DNA from: Galdieria sulphuraria
Taxonomy: Eukaryota > Rhodophyta > Bangiophyceae > Galdieriales > Galdieriaceae
DNA length: 64,000 nt
Assembly (NCBI RefSeq): GCF_000341285.1
Contig: NW_005178419.1
Coordinates: forward strand, 54,402-118,401
Direction of reading: 5' to 3'
The position numbers were made by a program, and so were the translations under genes. Numbering within the stretch: position 1 is the stretch's first letter; each line of letters begins with the position of its first letter. A model generated the notes under the pieces. That model was not told the origin of the DNA and did no database searches. It worked only from the letters and a program-made list of their open reading frames with translations. This document shows, one piece after another, positions 55,572 to 64,000 of the stretch.

Positions 55572-57320
55572 ATGGATACTAAAGACGCACCATCTGGAGA
55601 GTCTTTTAATAGGCAAAGAAAGAAGCGCTCCAGGTTTACAGACGCTCCTGACGACCAAGGTGACAATAATAAGTTAGAACTGGTGGAAAATGGCTCAACT
55701 TTTGACACCAAGCCATCTCAAAAGGAAACACCGGAAGAGAGGATTGCAAGACTACAGACAAGGATTGCGGCAAAGATGAAAGCTTCTAAAGTTTCGCTTT
55801 CCGAAAATTCCCTATCCCAAGACCCCGCAGATGCACAAAGGAAACAACAGCTGGAAGAGGCAGCACATAGGGCTCGAATGTTGGCTGAAAAATATGCACA
55901 AACTTATGGATACAACTTACAAAGTAGCGGTGAAGTTGACTCTTCGGTGAGCAGTGGGAATATTTCCAAACCATTGAATAGCACGCCAGGTGAAACTGTC
56001 CGCGGGCTTTCATTGGAGAAGATACCCACAAAGCCTGTAAGCACTTTGAAACTAAACGAAGAAACTTACAAGCAAAATCGTCTCAAGCGAGTGTTGAAAG
56101 TAGACAAGTCAGATTTCATTGAGACTGATCCAAGAAAGAACCCTTATTATGATCCACGAGTGAAAGCTAGTAATAATCGCCTTTTTAAAAAGTCATTGGA
56201 GTTTTTACCGGAGGGTTTTTACCAAGAAAAGGCCGAACGTATGAGAGAAAAGGCAGAGGCTGACGCTATGAGAGCTGAAATGAGACGTCAAGCAGCGTTG
56301 GCAAGTGAAGCTGGAGAGAATGTGGCTGCGGCTCTGTTATTGACTGAACAAAAATATTTTGAGGATCCTCCAGATGTCGAATGGTGGGATATTCCTTTTC
56401 TTTCCAATGAAACTTATGAAGATATTGTTAGCGGACAAATAAGATTGGAACGAATAAGTCATTATATTGAGCACCCGGTACCTTTAAGAACACCTCGTGA
56501 TCGTAAGCAGACTCCCGTGATGCCTCTAATGCTTACAGAAAAGGAAAGAAAGAGATTGAGACATCAGCAACGTGTTGAACGTGCTAGAGAAGAACAAATG
56601 ATGATACAGATGGGTTTAAAGGCACCTCCACCTCCAAAGGTGAAATTGAGTAACATGATGAGAGTTTTTGGAAATGAAGCCGTTCAGGATCCTACAAAAG
56701 TGGAAGCACAAGTCCGAGCACAAATGGAACAACGTAGACAGGAACATGAGGCCGCAAATGCTGCTAGAGCATTGACAGCAGAGGAGAAGAAGGAAAAGAG
56801 AGAGAAAAAGATAAATCAGGATCGTGACAGATTTGGTGTATGGGTGGCAGTTTTTCGCGTCATTTCTTTACAAAAACCTCAGCATCGATTTAAAATAGAT
56901 CGGAATGCACAAGAATTACGTCTATCGGGATGCTGTATCATTTTTAGAGATTGCAATGTCATTGTTGTGGAAGGTAGCTTCAAGTCCATTCAGAAGTATA
57001 AAAAGCTATGTTTGCGAAGAATAAAGTGGACAGAGGAAGACCAAGACGAAGAAAAGCTGACGGGGAATGATATGACGTATCCTATGGAAGAAGAAATATC
57101 TGATACAAAGAAGTCGAATTGTTGTGTTTTAATATGGGAAGGCGCTGTGATGAGGCCTGCTTTTAGGGATTTTCGTTTTGCTACCATTCCAACAGAAGAA
57201 GCAGTTCGTTCATACTTTGAAAAGCATCGAGTAGAACATTATTTTGATATGGCCATAACTTATCCTATTCATGACTTGGAATTGATAAACCAACAAACCA
57301 AACAGGCTTTGAATATATAA
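55572..57320 (+). CDS. PRP3: U4/U6 snRNP protein Prp3
   Basis: A single exon gives 582 residues. Seen: PEERIARLQTRIAAKMKA near the N terminus; the central PRP3 domain with DPRKNPYYDPRV and KYFEDPPDVEWWDIPFL, and KAPPPPKVKLSNMMRVFGNEAVQDPTKVE; and the C-terminal DUF1115 ferredoxin-like domain (NCCVLIWEGAVMRPAFRDFRF with AVRSYFEKHRVEHYFD). Prp3 binds the U4/U6 duplex in the tri-snRNP. Compared with human PRPF3 it lacks the N-terminal PWI domain, as in other short Prp3 proteins. Confidence 0.96.
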   Translation: MDTKDAPSGESFNRQRKKRSRFTDAPDDQGDNNKLELVENGSTFDTKPSQKETPEERIARLQTRIAAKMKASKVSLSENSLSQDPADAQRKQQLEEAAHRARMLAEKYAQTYGYNLQSSGEVDSSVSSGNISKPLNSTPGETVRGLSLEKIPTKPVSTLKLNEETYKQNRLKRVLKVDKSDFIETDPRKNPYYDPRVKASNNRLFKKSLEFLPEGFYQEKAERMREKAEADAMRAEMRRQAALASEAGENVAAALLLTEQKYFEDPPDVEWWDIPFLSNETYEDIVSGQIRLERISHYIEHPVPLRTPRDRKQTPVMPLMLTEKERKRLRHQQRVERAREEQMMIQMGLKAPPPPKVKLSNMMRVFGNEAVQDPTKVEAQVRAQMEQRRQEHEAANAARALTAEEKKEKREKKINQDRDRFGVWVAVFRVISLQKPQHRFKIDRNAQELRLSGCCIIFRDCNVIVVEGSFKSIQKYKKLCLRRIKWTEEDQDEEKLTGNDMTYPMEEEISDTKKSNCCVLIWEGAVMRPAFRDFRFATIPTEEAVRSYFEKHRVEHYFDMAITYPIHDLELINQQTKQALNI

Positions 57321-57348
57321 AAATCCATTTTCGCCTTTTTTCTTTTGA

Positions 57349-57358
57349 ATTGGCGCCA
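57349..57358. promoter_or_regulatory. E2F-like palindrome TTGGCGCCA
   Basis: A TTGGCGCCA element lies about 47 bases upstream of the ATG of the large FANCB-like gene and 29 bases after the Prp3 stop. It has only part of the flanking T-run of the full consensus. Confidence 0.4.
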
Positions 57359-57404
57359 TTTCTTCTTCCTCTTTTTTTTAGGAACTCAGCGCCATGAAAC
57401 AATT

Positions 57405-60090
57405 ATGTTTCCTAAGATCTTGAGTCGACACAAAGAATGGTTATCACTTCCACTCGCTTGGAAAGGTGGACAGTTTATTTTATTAAAGTTATCTTACGTA
57501 CCCGACAGTTCTGCTCTACAAAAAGGTCATGTCGAAAGTACTGTAGCTTCGTCGTGTAATAATGTAGGATGTGGCTTCCTAGTGGAACTGGTTGCATATG
57601 TAGTAAAATACAGACATGTCTTTTCCCACACAGAAGATAGAAAGTACAATCAACCTCTTTCTATGGAAATACTCTCAAGGATAAATCTTGGTCTTTCTCA
57701 AGAAGATTTGCAGTTGAAAGTGCCGGAAGCTCCTCACTTTAAGATATTAGATAGTCGAGTTGTCAAATGCCTCAACTCAAAAAAGTAAGAAGAGCAGCTT
57801 TTTTTGTGTATTTCTCTAACCGATGGCAATACAGGATCATCAGTATATATGTCTTTCAAGTCGCGGACAATTCTAGCCACTCTTGTTATTTTATATCCCA
57901 AGTTGAAATCACTAAAACAGGGAGTTTGCAGTGTGAAAAATACAAGATCGAAGAAAATATTATATCGGAAAACTCTATAGGTGATCGCTGGGAAGCAATA
58001 ATTGGAGATGGACCTCTTGTTGCCTTCGTTTGTGGAAAACGCTTTAAAATATTTTCTCTACAGAGAAACAATGTTTCAAGTGAAAGAGTAACAGATTGGA
58101 CTCTTTCACTCGAAGGACATATGCCAGAAATAATACCCAGAGAAGATCTACCATTGATTCCTCTCTTTGTCGAACAAGGTTTACTATGTTGCTCTCTTGT
58201 AGACATATCATCGTCATCATTTGCATTGGTTTGTTGCTTTTGGAGCGAACCAACGAAGAGTTTGCATTTTATGAAATTTCCATTCCCTTCTGGAGTCGTA
58301 GCACTTTGTAAAGAATGGATTCCATATAAAAAACCTTCATTGTACGTGTTGACGGAGAATGAAATCTTTGAATGGAACTATATCTCTTTCAATTTGGAGA
58401 ACACTTATGTAGGTGACGTAGAAGCAGAATTCAAAAATGTTGGACTCAGCGAACTTTGTAATCTTTCAAAAGATGTCTTCTTGACACCCATTAGTTATCG
58501 ACAGAAACAATATTTGTTCCTTTTCACATCTGGAGTTGTTTCTTCGTATATACAAGTCATCGATTTTGATAATTCTTTCCATCTAGTGGCAAATCACAAA
58601 CTACCGGAGCCTGGAGCTTTATATGTCTTTTATGCTGGTGAAATTTGGATGTCTTCTGAATATTATGGCGACGTACATTCCAATATCTTTACGTTTTGTA
58701 GAGTATCTCATTGTCTTTCAGAGAATTCTGAAAAGGATTTTCACGACGTACCCATTTCAGTTGACATGAGTCAAGCACAAGAGCAGTTTTTAAAGTCATT
58801 GACACAACGAATAGAAAAGGCAGAGTTGTGGATTTCACAAATTCGTGGAAATTCTGCAAGAGCCTTGCGTTGTATAAAGTGTACATACCACAGCAGAATT
58901 ACCGAAGGCACTGAAAGATTCCTTGACGAGAAACCAGAGTGGATGACACGAATTTCAAGTTTTCAAGATTCTGATATCCTTTCAGAAGTCTCACTTTCTA
59001 AAGAACAAATTTATCTTGGAAGTTTTTTCTCATGGAAGAGAACCAATCATGGACGGGAGAGAAATCTAAGTCCTTGCTTTGTGAGAGATGAACTTTGTTA
59101 TCGAACTGATTTAGAGAATATTACCAATAGCTCGGTAGTTTCATGTATTGTATTTGCAAGAAATGGAAGACGGGTGCCGTTTGTGCAGTTCTTATTACGT
59201 GAAGGCACTTTGTTAGAATTACATGTGGAATATTCGCCTCTTGTGCCGTTTGAAGCTATTGATGTGTTGATTGTTTTATCTTCTGATACGAAGAACGATT
59301 TCGTTCAGACAAGACACAAGACCCAAAATGATTTTTGTAGTCATGGAATGCATTTTGAAAACTCGAATACCTTGTTATTGCATTTACTGAAACCAGTGTT
59401 CAACGATACCTGTTCATCTGTTACAAACAAAAGTATGTCGATAGCCTATTCTTCATTTACACGTTGTTTGTTTGTTTCTAGCATTTGCGACATTAGTTTA
59501 AGAAAGAGTAGGTATCTTTCTTGTTTTGTTTATGAATCTCATATCTCTATCTAGTTGATTTTCGTAAATGGGACTTGTGTATTCTTTTGGATGATATTCT
59601 TGTTCTTCGTTGCTCGGGGGAAGATATTAAGACACTTATCCATGGCATGCTTGCTACGATACCTGGACTTTGTTGTGTCAAGGACGACATTGAATCTTCT
59701 TTCTGGTTGTCCAATATGAATCATTTGTTGGGTCTTGAAATATTTTGGCACAACTGGAAACAAAAACAGATATATCTGACCATGTATTGTAACTCTAGGG
59801 AAGTTTTTGACTCCATTTGTTCTGAACTATTGGCATGTCTTCATTGTCTGGGGCCTGTAAGAGTGAAGGATGTCTTGAATGAGAAATTCTTTTCAATTTT
59901 AGATTTATCGGTAAAAAAGCTGAACAAGGAATGGAATTATATACAAAACGTTGGACTAAGTCAGGTCAGTCCTCATTCATGGTTCTCTATTGTCGAACAA
60001 ACAGATCAACAAATGGTTCTCTTAAATGCCTACTCCAAGTGGAACTTGGTCTCTCATCGTTTTCTGAAATATGACAAAGAAAGTAGATGA
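57405..60090 (+). CDS. large protein of unknown function, possibly FANCB-like
   Basis: Exons 57405-57784, 57835-59507 and 59555-60090 (introns 50 and 47 nt) join in phase to give 862 residues. No membrane segment or catalytic motif is seen. Residues 1-400 are rich in alternating hydrophobic strands, as in a beta-propeller; the C-terminal third is mixed alpha/beta. The block RWEAIIGDGPLVAFVCGKRFKIFS and the total length recall FANCB, a core Fanconi anaemia protein in DNA cross-link repair, but similarity is faint. A further short open frame at 60142-60366 could be an extra exon. The E2F-like site upstream would suit a DNA-repair gene. I treat the FANCB idea as a hypothesis. Confidence 0.55.
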
Positions 60091-61241
60091 TGCCATGTTT
60101 TCATTGTAGAAGATGAAAGGATACTCTTCAACTGTATGTGATTGCTCGCTCATCGACATATTATGTTTTTATCTCTGGCGCTGGCAACACTATCACTTAT
60201 ACCTTTACAAAATGAAAGTGACGCGAATCAGTGTTTTTGTTTGAGACATGAAATTGTTTTCATAGATGGAAAGAATCCATATAGTTATTGGAGTTGTGAG
60301 CAAACCAACATCATACACGTTATATCAATTTTGTGCTTTGAAGACCAAAGAGTTGCTTGTATTTGACACAAAATATTCGTTTTTTTTGTATGGGCATCTT
60401 AACTAACTCAAAACATGAGCGAGATTTCTGGTTTGTCTTACTTTTCGAGAGTTCAATGAATCACTAGTACAAAGAGTCAGTCTTAGCCTGGTCTCTCGTA
60501 TGCTTTTTTTCCACTTGAGGCAAAATAATATATTCCATTGAAGCATTGAAAGGACTGAGATGCTGTAATCCGATTACGAAAACAAATTTTAAGAGTTGCA
60601 AGCAATTCAATTGATTTTCTAAGACAATTATTGTACAACCGTATTGCTTTTTCATTTCTAAATGAATCTTCAAAGAAGCCGATAGAGCTATATTGAAGCT
60701 GGTGGTGCCTCCAATATGTTGGATGATAATACATGAAGGGAAGAATCTTGCTTCGATTTGGAAGCCAGTTCGTATCTCATGCTATTGCTATCTCTGAAAC
60801 CATTCCTATTTGATAGAGTTTAACGACCTTGTAAGAAAACAAATCGACCAACAGGCAACAACCTTTGTTATGTAGGTTACCACTTACAAAAATTCAACCA
60901 GTAAGACAGAGCCTATTGCATCTTGTTTGGAGTGATATAGTTTGAACATTTCCATATCTTTTCAAAAGATGGTGGTAGCCATATGACACTTTCTTCACAA
61001 GCACTCGAATAACTTGAAAACAAAAGATATAACCACAACTATAACGGAATCATCATTCATGTAGTTGTGAATAGTCTGTATCCTAAAGGTTGTATACTTC
61101 AGCTCTACTAAAGTCCAAGGATCCATCGAATGCATGAGACTGCATAACGATATATTTTGAATAAGACAAGACAATGACGAAATCGTTTCCTTAGCTTTCA
61201 AGATATAATAAGAAAAGGAGGAAAAAGTCGATTATTTATTA
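60091..61241. other. stretch without supported gene
   Basis: About 1150 AT-rich bases. Short frames on the plus strand (60142-60366) and minus strand (60464-60734, 60995-61201) have no recognisable domain, and I could not join them into a convincing gene. A degenerate or fast-evolving gene cannot be excluded. No RNA gene seen. Confidence 0.45.
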
Positions 61242-62747
61242 CTACAACTTGAAATACAATTCTGGTTTCTTATCTTTTCGAAATTCCAACCAGTTTTCCA
61301 TTCCTTTTTGAGCTCTTTCTTTCCAAATAAAAACTTCTTGACCAAATCTATAGTCTTTTAACATTTCCAATAAATCCTTTAACAACATACTAGTTATCCA
61401 ACCTATAAAAATGCTATTCCATAATGAAGATGTTTCTTGTTTCTCTGAAAAATAACGTTGAAAAATAGTCTCCGTGTACTTTCCCAATGCCAATGCAAGC
61501 GAAAGCGACCACAAATTGACCCAACATCTTGTAAATGTACCAACATTTTGGTGCGACTGAAAATATTGTTGATATTCATCACAAAGTTGAGCCATACGAG
61601 TAGCTGTGGATAATCCGATAGCTTCCAATATGTCCAACCGTCGAATTCCCAACATCCAACGATTCCAACGAGCTTCACTATTGGCTATTTCTTCTTGTGC
61701 TTGAGAAATTCTGTATTGATATTCTTCCAATAAGTGTTGTTCTTCCCTTTGGAGAAGAGATGTGGAAATTATATTTTGCAACACGTTATATTTTTCCATA
61801 GCATTTTGTTCCTCTACTGATGCTTTCTCTAGTTCTAACAAGGCATGACGTACATTTTCATCTTCAATAGCTTCCCAATTAGACAAATCCCAATCTGTAC
61901 TTGACTGTATGTTTGTGTTCCATGTCGCTCGTTGTTTGTGGAATAAATAAAGTATATTATTTATACCATTCCATGGATGGATAAAAGAACTCATCAGTGA
62001 AACCAGTGCAGTAAATAACAACATAGGAAGCCTTATACTCCATAAAGATGGCTTCCAAATGAAGTTTTTCCCAAGTACAGAAACAGAACAACCTCGACTC
62101 ACAAAACGAATACAAGTGATCAACATCATTCCCATGAAAACACTTCCGATATCCATAAGCCACTTTCTCCAATCTACTGTTGGAAAGGGTGATTGTGTTT
62201 CGGTAAATAAAAGTGATTGCAACTTTTGTACCCAACGATCAGCCAACGATAATGCTTCCAAAGCTGATTGTTCCCTTTGCTTCATATCTATAAAAGAAGG
62301 AGATCGGGAAGCAACAGAGTACAAGTTCAATATACGGCTGGACTTGAGCTCTATAGCACGAGCAGCTTCTTTAGCAGCTTCCAATAGATCTTTTGAAGTA
62401 AGTGTCTGAAGACTGGACGAAGAGTTCGAATCATTGGATATGGGGTTAGAAACTGCAAAATATATGCAAGGTGCTAAGATTAAAAAGCCACTTTTCAAAA
62501 GTTTTCTCCAACTCGTTGATTGAGAATAGTGCCTTGTCCATATTTCAGTTGTGAACAACCTTTCGCCACACCATTGAATACCCATATCGTTGCTTTTAGT
62601 GAATGTATAGTGGAAACTTAAACAAGGCTTCCATAAACAAAGATTATCCAACACTTTTCGACTCCATAGTTTCTGTAACCGAGTCCAACAACCAACAGAT
62701 CGCATGTGCAACAATTCGTTAAGAATCCAATTGGAATAGAACATCAT
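61242..62747 (-). CDS. unknown membrane protein with mitochondrial-type N terminus
   Basis: A single exon from the ATG at 62747 gives 501 residues. The N-terminal ~90 residues are basic with Trp/Arg and few acids (HYSQSTSWRKLLKSG), like a mitochondrial presequence. Hydrophobic segments: FLILAPCIYFAV (~95), LMDIGSVFMGMMLITCIRFV (~200), LPMLLFTALVSLMSSF (~240) and two more near the C terminus (WVNLWSLSLALALG, WNSIFIGWITSMLL). Between the third and fourth is a coiled coil of ~100 residues (LEKASVEEQNAMEKY). I do not recognise a family. Layout suggests an organelle inner-membrane protein. Confidence 0.7.
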   Translation of the reverse strand: MMFYSNWILNELLHMRSVGCWTRLQKLWSRKVLDNLCLWKPCLSFHYTFTKSNDMGIQWCGERLFTTEIWTRHYSQSTSWRKLLKSGFLILAPCIYFAVSNPISNDSNSSSSLQTLTSKDLLEAAKEAARAIELKSSRILNLYSVASRSPSFIDMKQREQSALEALSLADRWVQKLQSLLFTETQSPFPTVDWRKWLMDIGSVFMGMMLITCIRFVSRGCSVSVLGKNFIWKPSLWSIRLPMLLFTALVSLMSSFIHPWNGINNILYLFHKQRATWNTNIQSSTDWDLSNWEAIEDENVRHALLELEKASVEEQNAMEKYNVLQNIISTSLLQREEQHLLEEYQYRISQAQEEIANSEARWNRWMLGIRRLDILEAIGLSTATRMAQLCDEYQQYFQSHQNVGTFTRCWVNLWSLSLALALGKYTETIFQRYFSEKQETSSLWNSIFIGWITSMLLKDLLEMLKDYRFGQEVFIWKERAQKGMENWLEFRKDKKPELYFKL

Positions 62748-64000
62748 GGAATGCACAAACTATTGCTTATGGAGTCATTCATTTGAGGATTTCACAATGT
62801 GTTGAAAGCGTGCTCTCATAAATATTATTTCCAGTATCTTATGATAGGGTTGTTTCTTATTTCCACAAAATGGACTCTTTTTTTTATGACAATCATAAAA
62901 GGAGGAAAAAAAGTGTAAAAAGAGACTTTTTCAGATATGACGCAATTCATAAGAAGCTGGAACTTTTTTGTAAATAAGTGAACTCAATAAAAAGAGGCAG
63001 TGTCTCGTAATGAAAGCGAATCTCCTCTTGAAGCTTCAATGACAAGTTAATCTCTACAGGTTATATGAAGTTTGAAAACTCAAGACTAGTATGATTACCT
63101 GGATAAGAATGAAAGTCCAGGTGGCAACAAACCCCATTGGATGGGACTTTTTCGCATCTTGTATACTGTACTTGGTTATATTTGACCAGTTAGTTAACGA
63201 TAAAAACTTTTGAAAATAACGAAACATTTTCAAATATATTTTGTGCTTTCTAGAGGGTTGTTTCCATATTTGTTGGTAGATTCATTATTATTATTATTAT
63301 TACCATCAATCTTCCAAAATGTTGTTATAATTGAATTGAGAACAGCGCCAAGTCAGTTTGAAAAAGTCCTTCCATAGTATAATACAGGTTTTGAAACTTT
63401 GGAAATGTGAATCTTTTTCAGAAATAGTTCATATGCTGTATCAAAACGATGACAAATGCTTGGTTGGTCCTAAGTTTTCTTTTTGGTTTTATGAATAGAT
63501 TCGAAAACTCGTCTATTGCTTTCTTATTCGATTCTTCCATACAGAGAAAATATTTTTTCTAAACTATAACATGGAGTAAGGTCAATACGGTGTGATTTTC
63601 TCAACTTTCCTTACTAGAGATACTTCTACCATCTTCATTTGATAATGAAATGTTGTTTTTACGATACATGCATTTCAATTTATTGTTATCAGGGAGCTTG
63701 GAATTACAGAGAACCCCTCAATACGCTCTTCTAATCGGATCAAAAGGTAATGCCATATTCTTTCTGACGACAAGTAAAAGAAGATTCAAGACAAACATGA
63801 ATATATGTGGCAATAAGTTGTCAAGTTTTGAAGGATATCCAAAGTCCAATCTATTTCATCGTTTTCAATGGAAAAATAGTCGAGCTTTCAATTCAGAGTT
63901 CAGCCTAGTTGTTTATGTCATCTAAACCATGCAACTGTGGTAAGAAGAATAAATTTGCTCAAGTTTGATATAGTTTTTGACAGTGTCTTATACAACAGCA
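62748..64000. other. stretch without supported gene at window end
   Basis: About 1250 AT-rich bases with an ATT repeat at about 63284-63302. The plus-strand frame 63650-63925 (91 codons) has a hydrophobic start followed by basic residues and could be a transit-peptide first exon of a gene beyond the window; I cannot confirm it. Confidence 0.45.

Noticed and set aside
63650-63925. 91-codon frame near the window end
   Set aside because: Transit-like look but no downstream exon visible; not enough to call a gene.
1-64000. Bacterial-style features: ribosome binding sites, operons, CRISPR arrays, insertion sequences, prophage, tRNA or rRNA genes
   Set aside because: Introns and gene content are eukaryotic nuclear; no repeat array, transposase frame or cloverleaf sequence was seen on either strand.

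Overview
The window is nuclear DNA from a compact eukaryotic genome. The best fit is a cyanidiophyte red alga close to Galdieria. Genes are densely packed on both strands. Introns are GT-AG and mostly 40-75 nt. The base composition is moderately AT-rich. The gene set combines photosynthetic functions (PGR5, a membrane-anchored rubredoxin, a redox-loop fructose-1,6-bisphosphatase, aspartate-type ALA dehydratase) with mitochondrial, peroxisomal and animal-like signalling genes (methylmalonyl-CoA mutase, PEX4, PEX19, RagC/D GTPase). The organism is inferred from this mix; there is no rRNA or organelle marker to prove it. Many genes below were rebuilt by joining exons across short introns; I checked that reading phase is kept at each junction and say where it is not resolved.

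Layout. 1-9 kb: PRA1 protein (cut by the window edge), tandem ACT-domain protein, reticulon, UBXD8/FAF2-like protein, GDP-mannose 3,5-epimerase, ornithine decarboxylase. 9-17 kb: tesmin/TSO1 CXC protein, small PET100-like protein, KIP/KRP-type CDK inhibitor, TBL1-type LisH-WD40 protein, U5 GTPase Snu114, an unknown protein running into a 20-N gap, prefoldin subunit 6. 17-28 kb: ALA dehydratase, GT4 glycosyltransferase, nicotinate phosphoribosyltransferase, PPR protein, FBPase, RagC/D GTPase, rubredoxin. 28-38 kb: PGR5, an AT-rich gene-free stretch, an MT-A70 RNA methyltransferase fused to four ZZ-like zinc fingers, PEX4, AHA1, an MFS transporter, methylmalonyl-CoA mutase. 38-50 kb: SAP/DEK-like protein, Deg1-type protease, NOM1/Sgd1, glucose-6-phosphate isomerase, TBP, sphingolipid synthase-like protein, Snu23, NAD-isocitrate dehydrogenase, PEX19. 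50-64 kb: GT31 glycosyltransferase, CCDC6-like coiled coil, gamma-carbonic anhydrase, ADA2, Prp3, a large protein that may be FANCB, a mitochondrial-looking membrane protein, then about 1.2 kb with no supported gene.

Organisation. Many neighbours are divergent with start codons 48-105 bp apart (prefoldin 6/ALAD, ADA2/Prp3, Snu23/IDH, PEX4/AHA1, TBL1/Snu114), so they probably share promoters. Three tri-snRNP proteins (Snu114, Snu23, Prp3) each sit in such a pair. An E2F-like motif (TTGGCGC core) recurs between genes, including in front of the CDK inhibitor and the FANCB-like gene. The most novel item is the methyltransferase-ZZ fusion at 29966-32133. Next are a RagC/D GTPase with an altered G3 motif, the CDK inhibitor, and the tentative FANCB.
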